Source: Devosia sp. FJ2-5-3
Lineage (GTDB): Bacteria; Pseudomonadota; Alphaproteobacteria; Rhizobiales; Devosiaceae
DNA length: 64,000 nucleotides
Assembly: GCF_029201545.1 (NCBI RefSeq)
Contig: NZ_CP104007.1
Span: 3,444,501-3,508,500 of the forward strand
Direction of reading: 5' to 3'
Shown here: piece by piece, positions 19,102-27,888 of the stretch
Layout: the number at the start of each line of letters is the position of its first letter
Numbering within the stretch: position 1 is the stretch's first letter
Notes under the pieces: generated by a model
Databases searched by the model: none
What the model was told of the DNA's origin: nothing
What the model saw: the letters and a program-made list of their open reading frames with translations, nothing else
Made by a program: the position numbers and the translations under genes

Positions 19102-21208
19102 CCTGACCAGCTGCGACCTCGAGCCGATCCATATCCCAGGTTCGATCCAGCCTTACGGCATCATGCTGGTGGCAGATCCGGGTTCGGGGCGCATCGTCGG
19201 CTATGCCGGCACCAAGGGTGTCGATGGCACATTGTTCGATCGCCCGCTCGACGAAGTGATCGGCTGGAGTGCGCAGGCGATCCGATCCAGCCTGCCGCGC
19301 ACCGGCATGCAGGTGCTCGGTGACGTGCAATTCGATGGCGTCACCCGCGATGCGATCGCCTATGCCAGCGGGTCGCACCTTGTGGTGGAACTCACCGAAA
19401 AGGTCGACGGCACACGGATCGATGCGGCACTGCTCGCTACGCTCGACACGCTCGACGTGCGTCTTGAACGCGCGACCAATTTAACCGAGCTTTCAGCCGA
19501 AGCCGCGCAGATCTTCCAGCGGCTGACGGGCTATGGCCGCGTCATGGTCTATCAATTCGTGGATGAAGGCGCCGGGGTCGTGAGAGGGGAAAGCACCTCC
19601 GAGGGGCTGCCCAGCTTCATGCACCACCATTTTCCGGCCTCCGATATCCCGCGGCAGGCCCGAGCCCTCTATGTGCGCAACCGGGTACGGGTGATCGCCG
19701 ACGTGCATTACCAGCCCGCTCCGATCGTGAGCGCGAGTTCGACCCTGCAGGAACTCGATCTCAGCGATTCCACCATACGCAGCGTGTCGCCGGTGCATCT
19801 GCAATATCTCAAGAACATGGGCGTGGCCGCGTCGGCATCCATGTCGATCGTCAAGGATGGCATGCTGTGGGGGCTGATCGCCTGCCATCACCACGAAAAG
19901 CGGGAACTTTCGCTCGATACGCGGATCGCCTGTCAGTCCATGGCGACGAGCCTGGCGCGCCTTATCAAGGTGCGGGAAGACAATGAGCTCTATCGCGAGC
20001 GGGTGCAATTGCGCAGTCGCGAGGACGCCATTCTCACACGCCTGGGGCCGGACAGCTCGCTGACCCGATTTTTCTCGCAATCCGGTCTCGATTTGGCAAA
20101 ACTGCTCGATGCCGACGGTTTCGCCGCCGTGCAGGGCACGGACCTTTATTGCACGGGGAAATGTCCGGACGACGCCGACATCCGCGCCATGGCCGAGCAT
20201 GTGCGCGTGGGGGCGCTGGCCAAGCCTTACGCCACGAGGCAATTGTCCAGGCAATTTCCGGCCGCGGCGCACTTCACCGAAACGGCGAGCGGGCTTCTGG
20301 CCGTCACCATGTCCACGGAAGTGCCCACGATCTTGCTGTGGTTCAGGGCCGAGCAACTCCAGACCGTCAAATGGGCCGGCAATCCGCACAAGGATGTCGC
20401 GCACGACCCAAGCGCCCAACTGACACCGCGCAGCTCCTTTGAAGAATGGGCGGAGAGCGTGAGGGGGCGCGCGCGCGACTGGAGCCTGTCCGAAACCGAA
20501 TCTGCCTCGCGGCTGGTCCGCCTGCTGCTGGAAGCGCGCAAAAATAGTCGCATCCGCGAGCTCAACAATGAGCTGACCACTACGGTGCGCGAGAACGAGA
20601 TTTTGCTCGAGCAACGCGGTTTCCTGCTCAAGGAAGTCAATCATCGGGTGCAGAACAGCCTGTCCCTCGTGGCGGCGTTCCTCAGGATGCAGGCGCGGGC
20701 CGCAGGCGGCGAGACACGGTCCGAACTGGAAGAGGCGCAGAGCCGGCTGATGGCGGTGTCGCTTGCCCACCGGCGCCTCTATCAGGATAACAGCGTCGAA
20801 GTCATCGACCTGTCCAGATATCTCACCGAACTCATGGATGAATTGGCAAAATCGCTGGAGGCCGGCTGGCGGGATGCGATTGCGCTCGATTTGGCGCCGA
20901 TCCTGACCGATGCGGGGCGCGCAGTTTCGCTCGGACTGGTTGCGAACGAGCTGCTGACCAATGCGGTCAAATATGCCTATGAAGGCAGGCCAGGCCCCGT
21001 GAGTATCCGACTAGAGCAGCATCGCGACATGCTCCGCCTGATCGTCGCGGATCGCGGCCCCGGCATGAATGGCGGCGTGGCCGGAACCGGATTCGGCTCC
21101 AAAATGCTGCGGGTGCTGATGCAGAGTCTCGAGGGAAATCTCGATTACGAAGACAACCACCCGGGGGTCCGCGCCATCGTGACAGCCGCAATTCGGCAGG
21201 AACAATAG
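19079..21208 (+). CDS. bphP: Bacteriophytochrome with HisKA_2/HWE-type kinase
   Basis: A red/far-red photoreceptor kinase of 709 residues. Cys12 in TSCDLEPIHIPGSIQPYG is the biliverdin-binding residue typical of bacteriophytochromes. The GAF domain has FPASDIPRQAR and the His residues in SPVHLQYLKNMGV and ACHHHEKR. PHY domain tongue motif is TPRSSFEEW. The kinase core has phosphoacceptor His522 in EVNHRVQNSL and the N-box NELLTNAVKYAY, the HisKA_2 type. I chose GTG 19079 (GAGG six bases upstream) because it puts the Cys at the usual distance. No response regulator is fused or adjacent. A dispersed repeat follows the stop codon. Confidence 0.95.
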   Translation: MNPPNSLDLTSCDLEPIHIPGSIQPYGIMLVADPGSGRIVGYAGTKGVDGTLFDRPLDEVIGWSAQAIRSSLPRTGMQVLGDVQFDGVTRDAIAYASGSHLVVELTEKVDGTRIDAALLATLDTLDVRLERATNLTELSAEAAQIFQRLTGYGRVMVYQFVDEGAGVVRGESTSEGLPSFMHHHFPASDIPRQARALYVRNRVRVIADVHYQPAPIVSASSTLQELDLSDSTIRSVSPVHLQYLKNMGVAASASMSIVKDGMLWGLIACHHHEKRELSLDTRIACQSMATSLARLIKVREDNELYRERVQLRSREDAILTRLGPDSSLTRFFSQSGLDLAKLLDADGFAAVQGTDLYCTGKCPDDADIRAMAEHVRVGALAKPYATRQLSRQFPAAAHFTETASGLLAVTMSTEVPTILLWFRAEQLQTVKWAGNPHKDVAHDPSAQLTPRSSFEEWAESVRGRARDWSLSETESASRLVRLLLEARKNSRIRELNNELTTTVRENEILLEQRGFLLKEVNHRVQNSLSLVAAFLRMQARAAGGETRSELEEAQSRLMAVSLAHRRLYQDNSVEVIDLSRYLTELMDELAKSLEAGWRDAIALDLAPILTDAGRAVSLGLVANELLTNAVKYAYEGRPGPVSIRLEQHRDMLRLIVADRGPGMNGGVAGTGFGSKMLRVLMQSLEGNLDYEDNHPGVRAIVTAAIRQEQ

Positions 21209-21212
21209 ACTG

Positions 21213-21315
21213 CAGCGTTACCAGGAAAAGTGGACACCACTCTTCTGTTGGGAAGCGCCACAAAACGAGGACTTAGGGTGATTTCATCGCGTCAACGACG
21301 CGGTGAAATGCTCTA
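21213..21315 (-). repeat. Dispersed two-hairpin intergenic element, copy 1
   Basis: About 103 bp, read on the minus strand as TAGAGCATTTCACCGCGTC...GACGCGATGAAATC...GTGTCCACTTTTCC. A near-copy lies at 29448-29552 on the plus strand. The first hairpin pairs ATTTCATCGCGTC with GACGCGGTGAAAT around a 3-nt loop (one G-U pair); the second pairs around GTGTCCAC. It begins five bases after the bphP stop and lies before the tRNA-His 3' end. Confidence 0.8.
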
Positions 21316-21375
21316 GATCGGGCGGCAAGCTGCCGCTCCACCTTGGGCGTCACCGACAAAAATGTTGGATTTTGG

Positions 21376-21452
21376 TGGTACCGCCTCCCCGGATTGAACG
21401 GGGGACCTCTAGATCCACAATCTAGCGCTCTAACCAACTGAGCTAAGGCGGC
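21376..21452 (-). tRNA. tRNA-His (GTG), without encoded G-1
   Basis: A complete 77-nt cloverleaf including CCA. Acceptor GCCGCCT pairs with AGGCGGT (first pair G1-U72), D arm GCTC...GAGC, anticodon stem CTAGA/TCTAG with loop TTGTGGA (anticodon GTG), T arm CCCCG/CGGGG. The discriminator is A73 and the base before position 1 is T, so there is no genome-encoded G-1. Canonical bacterial tRNA-His has G-1:C73; a subset of alphaproteobacteria has exactly this variant together with a divergent HisRS. Confidence 0.97.
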
Positions 21453-21694
21453 AAGCCAGCCGGGCGACACTGGCGTGCTCCCGGAAACGGGCGGAACATA
21501 GGTCGAGTTTGACGCAATGACAAGCACCGATTTTCCCCTGTGGACAGTGTGATTGCCGCAGGGCGTTTTCCCTCGAAAATGGGGGGTGCATGACCAATCG
21601 TTAGGACATGGGCCTTAACCATTGCAGAGAATGAATCGAGCCGAAGGGACTGCTGCACTGGATTCGGCCGGGCCGGCACTATATTTAAGAACAC

Positions 21695-24373
21695 ATGAAG
21701 AACTCAGGCCACCCGTTTCAAACTGGGACAATGGCCGCACTACATATTGGTCGAACGCGCTGCCTTATGGATGAACTCTGGACGACATTGCCCAATGCGC
21801 GCCGCGTTCTGCAACACGCTCAGGACGCGCGACCGGCATGGCTATGGTCCCAGGACGGCCAGCACCTGATCTGGGCCAATGACGCCGCCGGCCTGTTCCT
21901 GGCCAAAATCAAGAAACATGGCCTCAAGCGCGCCGAACCAGCCATACCGATCAAGGGACAGATCGCCCGGATCATCCGCCTTGGATCGCCGGGGCGAACA
22001 AGCCTTGCGCGCATCCAGTTCCGTGCCGGCGAAAAGCCCGTGTCGGCGACATGCGCAACGACGCCACTGGCCTGGGCGAACGACGAGAACGCCCTGCTCA
22101 TTGTTGGCGTCGACCCCATAGACCCGGAAATCCTTGCCCTTCAGGATGCCGCCGATGAGCCGGTGCCGGAACCAGCGGCCGCGCCCTCGGCCGTGACCGA
22201 AATGGAGGCACTGGCGGCGGAAATCGAGGCGATCAGCTTGGCCGACGCCGAGATGGCAGGCAATGACGACACCGAGGTGACGACCGACGACACCGAAGAG
22301 CCCGTCCGGGGTGACATCGCCGGCGACAGCGCCTATGCCCGTGAGCTGCAGAACTGGCAGGATACCGACGCCGAGACGGCTTATCAGGCCAGCGCCGTCG
22401 GGACGGAAGCCGATGCGCCGGACGATGATGCCCTGCCCGAGGCTCTCCCCGCGGCAGAGCCCGGCGCCGAAACTGAACCCACCATCGACGACGGAGCCGC
22501 AGCGGCAGGGGAAACGCTCGTTCCACCCGAAAACGCCGAACCCGATCGGCGCCTCTTCCGGAGCCTGAGCCAGCTTGTCGACAGGCTGGCGGCAGATGAA
22601 AAGCTCTATGCGCCTCTCACCGATGCCGACGATCAGGCGCCCCCGGCCGCTGCGGAAACGCCGGCGCCGGAGGAAGAGACCGTTGACGCGCCACGTGTGC
22701 TCTACAAGCTTGTCGGACGCGGGTTTCGGCGCGATGACATTCCTGCACCCGATAGCAGCGAGACCGCTCAACCCCTCCTGGCCGAGCCGGTCGCTGCGAC
22801 GACCCCGGACATTGCTGCGCCCGATCCGGAGATCGTCGAACGCGTTTCACGCTATAATTTCGACGAGCTGTCGCGCATCCTCAACGACCGGGTAGGCGAT
22901 CGCGGGCAAGCTGAAAGCCTCGTCACGGACCCGGCGCCGCCGGCCAATTTGCAGCCGACAAACAGCGGCGCCTTGGTGAGCCTCGGCGGGGAAACCCTGG
23001 TGCTCAACCGATTGCCACTGGGCATTCTGGTGTTCCGCGACCAGCAGATCCTTTTTGCCAATCGGGCCATAACCGAGATGATGGGTTATGACAGCGTCGA
23101 AAGCCTGCGCCAGGCCGGCCTTGCGGCAGTCTTCCCCGGGTCCGGCTCCGACCAGGAGGCCGGGCCGGTCAACCACATCGTGCAGCGCGACGGCACTCTG
23201 GTGCCCGTCACGGCGCGGCTGCAATCCATGTCCTGGCAGGCCCGTCCCGCTTTGATGCTCTCGGCGAGTTCGACCGAGGTGCGAACCGGGCACGAGGACG
23301 CCGTGCGCGCTTTCGCCCAAGGCCTCTCCGAGTTGCGGGATGACGGATATTTCGAAGCCAACCGCAGCGGCATGATCAGCAATGCCAATGGGGTGGCGAC
23401 GGCGCTGCTCGGCGGCGGTAAGTCGGTTCTGGGCCAATTGCTGTCAAGCTATGTCAGCGAGGACGAAGCGCTGTCACTGCGGTCCTTCCTCGAACGGCCG
23501 GCGCGCTTTGCCGAAACCGAGCGGCCCTCGCTCGGCCTGCGCAGCGCGGATGGGCAATCGGATATCCAGCTGTTCACCCAGGGACAAGCCGGTGTCGTCA
23601 GCGGCTATTTCGGCTTCGTGCGCGCCAGAACGGCGATGCCCCGCCAGGTGCTGACCAGCCAAAACGACCTCGATCCGGCCTTGCTGGCGCGAATCAGCCG
23701 TGGCGTGCGCCGACCGCTCAACACCATAATCGGCTATGCGGAAATGTTGCGGACGGAGACGTTCGATTCGGAACGTTTCGACAGTTATGCGCAGGACATC
23801 GCGATGGCAGGGCATGACATCGCTGCGCTGGTGACCGAGCTGGATGATTATGCGCGGCTGCGCGAGGGACGATATCTGCCCGAACGGGCAAGCCTCGACC
23901 TGACGGAACTCCTGGAAAACTGCGTCCTGCGCATCAAGAACCAGGCCAATGGCGCGCGCGTGCTGCTCCGAAACGCCATTTCGGAAAGCCTGCCGAAAGT
24001 CACGGCGGACCGGGCCTCGCTAACCCAGGCGGTGCTCAATTTGCTGGCCAGCGCCATCGACCAGAGCCCGACGGGCGGCGCGGTGGTCATTTCGGCGCAG
24101 CGGCTCGACGATGGCGGCATCGCGATCCATGTCCGCGACAGCTCCAACCATGCGCTGGATATGGCGGAGCGATTCGTGGTGTTCCGCGACGGGCAGAGCC
24201 TGCAGGGCAAGGCGCTGACCCCGGTCCGATCGAGCGTGGGGCTGGCGCTGACGCGCTCCTTGCTGGCAGTCAATGCCGTCTCGCTGTCCGTCGATCCTGC
24301 CGGCAGAAGCGGCGTTCTCTTCAGCCTCAAGGTCCCCGCCGATCTGGTGGACCTGAGCGGCGACGAGCAATAA
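21695..24373 (+). CDS. PAS / histidine-kinase-like protein, predicted pseudokinase
   Basis: An 892-residue cytoplasmic protein: N-terminal PAS-like region (about 40-140), a long acidic Glu/Asp/Ala/Pro-rich linker (150-420), a PAS domain around LNRLPLGILVFRDQQILFANRAITEMMGY, and a C-terminal HisKA plus HATPase-like part. The phosphoacceptor His is missing: ISRGVRRPLNTIIGYAEML has Arg669 where kinases have His. The N-box Asn is replaced (NLLASAIDQSP) and the D-x-G-x-G box reads DSSNHA. It resembles the PleC/DivJ/PdhS group in architecture but probably neither binds ATP normally nor autophosphorylates. Start could also be at 21731 or 21767. Confidence 0.85.
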   Translation: MKNSGHPFQTGTMAALHIGRTRCLMDELWTTLPNARRVLQHAQDARPAWLWSQDGQHLIWANDAAGLFLAKIKKHGLKRAEPAIPIKGQIARIIRLGSPGRTSLARIQFRAGEKPVSATCATTPLAWANDENALLIVGVDPIDPEILALQDAADEPVPEPAAAPSAVTEMEALAAEIEAISLADAEMAGNDDTEVTTDDTEEPVRGDIAGDSAYARELQNWQDTDAETAYQASAVGTEADAPDDDALPEALPAAEPGAETEPTIDDGAAAAGETLVPPENAEPDRRLFRSLSQLVDRLAADEKLYAPLTDADDQAPPAAAETPAPEEETVDAPRVLYKLVGRGFRRDDIPAPDSSETAQPLLAEPVAATTPDIAAPDPEIVERVSRYNFDELSRILNDRVGDRGQAESLVTDPAPPANLQPTNSGALVSLGGETLVLNRLPLGILVFRDQQILFANRAITEMMGYDSVESLRQAGLAAVFPGSGSDQEAGPVNHIVQRDGTLVPVTARLQSMSWQARPALMLSASSTEVRTGHEDAVRAFAQGLSELRDDGYFEANRSGMISNANGVATALLGGGKSVLGQLLSSYVSEDEALSLRSFLERPARFAETERPSLGLRSADGQSDIQLFTQGQAGVVSGYFGFVRARTAMPRQVLTSQNDLDPALLARISRGVRRPLNTIIGYAEMLRTETFDSERFDSYAQDIAMAGHDIAALVTELDDYARLREGRYLPERASLDLTELLENCVLRIKNQANGARVLLRNAISESLPKVTADRASLTQAVLNLLASAIDQSPTGGAVVISAQRLDDGGIAIHVRDSSNHALDMAERFVVFRDGQSLQGKALTPVRSSVGLALTRSLLAVNAVSLSVDPAGRSGVLFSLKVPADLVDLSGDEQ

Positions 24374-24544
24374 TCGGTCCTTGCATCGCCTGGTTCATGC
24401 CGGGATTTGGGCGTGGGGGATGATCTTGCCCTTCAAAGCCCCAATGGGCGAAAAGTTTAATACGCAACAATGGTGCGCTGAAAAGCCAGTTTGCCTATAT
24501 CTAGGCCCGAGGTGCGAACAGGCCTCACCTTCTGGGAGACCATA

Positions 24545-26023
24545 ATGATATCGATGAAGTCCCTCGCGCTGGCTGCGGCCGGCCTGGTGCTGGCAACCGG
24601 CATGTCCTACGCTCAGTCGACCGAGATAAGAATTGGAGTGGCGCTTGAACCACCGGCGCTCGACCCGACGGCGGGGGCAGCCGAAGCGATCGACGTCGTC
24701 GTCTACCAGAACATTTTCGAAGGCCTCGTGCGCATCGATGAGACCGGCGCGGTGCAGCCCGGGCTGGCCAGCGCCTGGACCATCTCCGACGACGGCCTGA
24801 CCTATCGCTTCACCCTCGTGGAAGGCGTGACGTTTCATGATGGCACCGCCTTTGATGCGGAGGACGTCAAGTTCACCTTCGACCGTCTCCTGGCCGAAGA
24901 CAGCGTCAACGCCCAGAAGGCGCTCTATACGCCGATCGAGACCGTGACTGTCATCGATCCGCAAACGGTCGAAATTGCCCTTTCGCGCCAGGATGGGCTG
25001 TTCCTCTTCAATCTCGGTCGCGGGGACGCGGTGATCGTGGCGCCGGAAAGCGCGGACAATAACGCCAATGACCCCATCGGCACCGGGCCTTTCGCCTTCG
25101 TGCAATGGGATCGCGGCAGCCGGGTGATCCTCGAGCAATACGGCCCCTATTGGGGTGAAAAGCCGGCGCTGACCAAGGCGACCTATGTCTTTATCGGCGA
25201 CACGGCCACCATGACCAGTGCGCTGCTGGCGGGCGATATCGACGGCACCAACAATTTCGCTCCCGAGGCTTTGGCGGTGTTCGAAGGCAACCCGCAGTTC
25301 AAGGTGTTGGTCGGCTCGACCGAGGGCGAGACCATTCTTGCCACCAACAATGCCAAGGCACCGTTCGACAAGCTCGAGGTCCGCAAGGCAATGGCGCATG
25401 CCATCAACCGCACGGACATCATCGAGGGCGCGACCTATGGTTATGGCGTGCCGATCGGCACCCATTTCGCCCCGCACAATCCCGACTATCTCGACCTGAC
25501 CAACACCTACCCGTACGATCCGGAAGCGGCAAAGGCGCTGCTGGCCGAAGCCGGATTTCCGGATGGGTTCTCGGCGACGCTGAAGCTGCCGCCGCTGACC
25601 TATGCAAGGCTGTCGGGCCAGATCATTGCCAGCGAATTCAGCAAGATCGGCATCAAGCTCGAGCTGATCAATATGGATTGGGCACCCTGGCTGGAAGATG
25701 TCTTTGCCAACAAGGACTTCGACCTGACCATCATCAGCCATGTGGAGCCGTTCGACATTGGCATTTATGCCAATCCCGACTACTACTTCGGCTACGACAA
25801 TCCTGAAGTTCAGGCGCTGAACGAGACGCTCAATGCCACGACCGACGAAGCACAGCGCAAGGTCCTGGTTCAGCAGATCCAGACCATCATCGCCGAAGAC
25901 GCCGTCAACGGCTATCTGTTCGAACTGGCCCAGACCGGCGTGTGGAACGCCAAGCTCGAGGGCATGTGGCAGAACGCGCCGATCGAAGGCGTGGTGCTGC
26001 GCGGCATCCACTGGACGGAATAA
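24545..26023 (+). CDS. ABC transporter substrate-binding protein, peptide/opine type (SBP_bac_5)
   Basis: A 492-residue periplasmic binding protein for an oligopeptide, nickel or opine-like ligand. The Sec signal peptide MKSLALAAAGLVLATGMSYAQS ends near residue 25. Family motifs are VYQNIFEGLV, LASAWTISDDGLTYRFTL, GVTFHDGTAFDAEDVKFTF and GTGPFAFVQWDRGS. ATG 24545 has GGGAGA about five bases upstream. It is the first gene of a transporter operon with two permeases and a fused ATPase. The ligand cannot be named from sequence; the 170 bp upstream show no clear operator. Confidence 0.93.
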   Translation: MISMKSLALAAAGLVLATGMSYAQSTEIRIGVALEPPALDPTAGAAEAIDVVVYQNIFEGLVRIDETGAVQPGLASAWTISDDGLTYRFTLVEGVTFHDGTAFDAEDVKFTFDRLLAEDSVNAQKALYTPIETVTVIDPQTVEIALSRQDGLFLFNLGRGDAVIVAPESADNNANDPIGTGPFAFVQWDRGSRVILEQYGPYWGEKPALTKATYVFIGDTATMTSALLAGDIDGTNNFAPEALAVFEGNPQFKVLVGSTEGETILATNNAKAPFDKLEVRKAMAHAINRTDIIEGATYGYGVPIGTHFAPHNPDYLDLTNTYPYDPEAAKALLAEAGFPDGFSATLKLPPLTYARLSGQIIASEFSKIGIKLELINMDWAPWLEDVFANKDFDLTIISHVEPFDIGIYANPDYYFGYDNPEVQALNETLNATTDEAQRKVLVQQIQTIIAEDAVNGYLFELAQTGVWNAKLEGMWQNAPIEGVVLRGIHWTE

Positions 26024-26104
26024 TCCGGCCCTGGTGATAGCTGGCCGGGGGGAGCGCATCTCCCCCCGCCATATCCTGCGCCACCCCCCTGCCCGAGGTG
26101 GCTG

Positions 26105-27055
26105 GTGATTGTCTATATCCTGAAACGCCTCTTCGGTTTCGCGGTCACCCTGCTGATCGCAGCAGTGGTCATTTTCGTGCTGCTCGATCTCCTGCCGGGC
26201 GATCCCGCGCGGTTCATCCTTGGCATCAATGCCAGTGCCGATGCGCTGGCGGCGCTGCGGTTGCAGATGGGGCTCGACACCCCTGCCCTCCTGCGCTTCA
26301 GCAATTGGATCCTGGGCATGCTGCAAGGCGATTTCGGCATGTCGCATACCCAGCGGCAGCCGGTGGCCAAATTGATCCTCGACCGGATGGCGGTGACCAT
26401 GCCGCTGGCGATCATTGCCATGGTGGTGTCGATGGCTGTCGGCTTGCCGCTCGGCATATTGGCGGCCCGGCACCGGGGTAAGCCGCTCGACACGGGTCTG
26501 ATGGTGCTGTCACAGGCCGGTGTCGCCGTTCCCAATTTCTGGTTCGGCATGCTGCTGACCCTGTTATTCGCCGTGACGCTGCGCTGGCTGCCGCCGGGGG
26601 GATTTACGCCCTGGCACGAAGATGGGTGGCTGGCCATGCGTGGACTGATCTTGCCCGGCCTCGCCCTCGCCCTGCCGCAGGCCGCAATTCTGGCGCGCGT
26701 CATGCGCACGGCGCTGGTCGACGTCGCGGGGCAGGATTATATCCGCACCGCCCGGGCCAAGGGCATGACCTTTGGAGAAGCCATCTGGCGCCATGGGCTT
26801 CGCAATGCCCTGCTCCCTGTTCTGACCATTCTTGGACTGCAATTTGCCTATCTGATCGCTGGTACGATCATCGTCGAGAACGTCTTCTACCTGCCGGGCC
26901 TGGGGCGGTTGATCTCGACCGCTATTTTCGAGCGCGACCTTGTGCTGGTGCGGAGCGCGACGATTGTGCTGGTGCTGGCGGTGAGTGTGACCATGCTCCT
27001 GGTTGATCTCGCCTATGCAATGGTCGACCCGCGCCTCAGGGAGCGGCGACCATGA
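26105..27055 (+). CDS. ABC transporter permease (DppB type)
   Basis: A 316-residue inner-membrane permease with six hydrophobic segments. The start is GTG 26105 with GAGG upstream, giving the typical N-terminus MIVYILKRLFGFAVTLL. The BPD_transp_1 EAA-loop region reads DYIRTARAKGMTFGEAIWRHGLRNALLPV, which contacts the ATPase, and the end GRLISTAIFERDLVLVRS is typical of DppB/OppB. Its stop overlaps the next permease ATG by four bases (ATGA). Confidence 0.94.
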   Translation: MIVYILKRLFGFAVTLLIAAVVIFVLLDLLPGDPARFILGINASADALAALRLQMGLDTPALLRFSNWILGMLQGDFGMSHTQRQPVAKLILDRMAVTMPLAIIAMVVSMAVGLPLGILAARHRGKPLDTGLMVLSQAGVAVPNFWFGMLLTLLFAVTLRWLPPGGFTPWHEDGWLAMRGLILPGLALALPQAAILARVMRTALVDVAGQDYIRTARAKGMTFGEAIWRHGLRNALLPVLTILGLQFAYLIAGTIIVENVFYLPGLGRLISTAIFERDLVLVRSATIVLVLAVSVTMLLVDLAYAMVDPRLRERRP

Positions 27056-27888
27056 ACTGGCAGCGTATTTCGGCCCATCCCAGCCTGATGATCGGCCTCG
27101 TGGCAACGATCATATTCGCCGTGCTGGGGCTGGTATCGCTGGTCTGGACGCCCTACCCCATTGGCGACATTTCCATTGCGCGCCGCTTCATGGGCCCGGA
27201 TATGGCGCACCTGCTGGGTACGGATCATCTCGGGCGCGACCTGCTGTCACTGATCATGTCCGGCACGCTGGTGAGCTTTACTGTGGGCACGGCCGCCGTG
27301 GCCATTGGTATCGGGGTGGGGGTGCCCATGGGCCTGGCGGCAGCCATGTGGGGCGGTCCCGTGGAATGGGTGGTGCTGCGCATTTCCGATCTGGCCTTTG
27401 CCTTCCCATCGGTGGTCATCGCCATCCTGATCGCCACGCTGGTCGGGCCGGGGGCGACCAATGCAGTGGTCGCCATCGGCATTTTCAATATCCCCGTTTT
27501 CGCGCGGGTGGCACGGGGCGGCGCGCTGGCGCTGTCCTCGCTCGATTATCTGGGCGCAGCGCGGCTCGCCGGCATGGGCCGGGCCGAAATTGCCCTGCGG
27601 CACCTGCTGCCCAACATTATGAGCCTCATCATCGTGCAGGGCACGATCCAGCTGTCGCTGGGCATACTGGCCGAAGCGGGGCTGTCCTATATCGGGCTGG
27701 GCACCCAGCCGCCGGCGACCAGCCTTGGGTTGATGCTGCGCGATGCACAGAGCCTTTTCCTGATCCACCCCTGGCTCAGCCTGCTGCCGGGGCTCGCTAT
27801 CGTGCTGATCGTGGTTGCGCTCAACATTGCCGGGGACGGTCTACGCGATGCGCTCGATCCGCGCCTGCGCCGGCAGGAGGTGGCATGA
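27052..27888 (+). CDS. ABC transporter permease (DppC type)
   Basis: A 278-residue permease, partner of the upstream DppB-type subunit. Features: N-terminal helix after MNWQRISAHPSLMIGL, the DppC-specific GPDMAHLLGTDHLGRDLLS segment, and the EAA loop LDYLGAARLAGMGRAEIALRHLLPN. It ends with ALDPRLRRQ, the common DppC tail. Four-base overlaps with genes on both sides indicate strict translational coupling. Confidence 0.94.
   Translation: MNWQRISAHPSLMIGLVATIIFAVLGLVSLVWTPYPIGDISIARRFMGPDMAHLLGTDHLGRDLLSLIMSGTLVSFTVGTAAVAIGIGVGVPMGLAAAMWGGPVEWVVLRISDLAFAFPSVVIAILIATLVGPGATNAVVAIGIFNIPVFARVARGGALALSSLDYLGAARLAGMGRAEIALRHLLPNIMSLIIVQGTIQLSLGILAEAGLSYIGLGTQPPATSLGLMLRDAQSLFLIHPWLSLLPGLAIVLIVVALNIAGDGLRDALDPRLRRQEVA

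Noticed and set aside
24395..26473. A very long open frame on the minus strand, antisense to the substrate-binding protein gene
   Set aside because: It mirrors a gene with a clear signal peptide and family motifs; its translation is His/Gln/Arg/Gly-rich without any recognisable domain. It is a by-product of high GC third positions.
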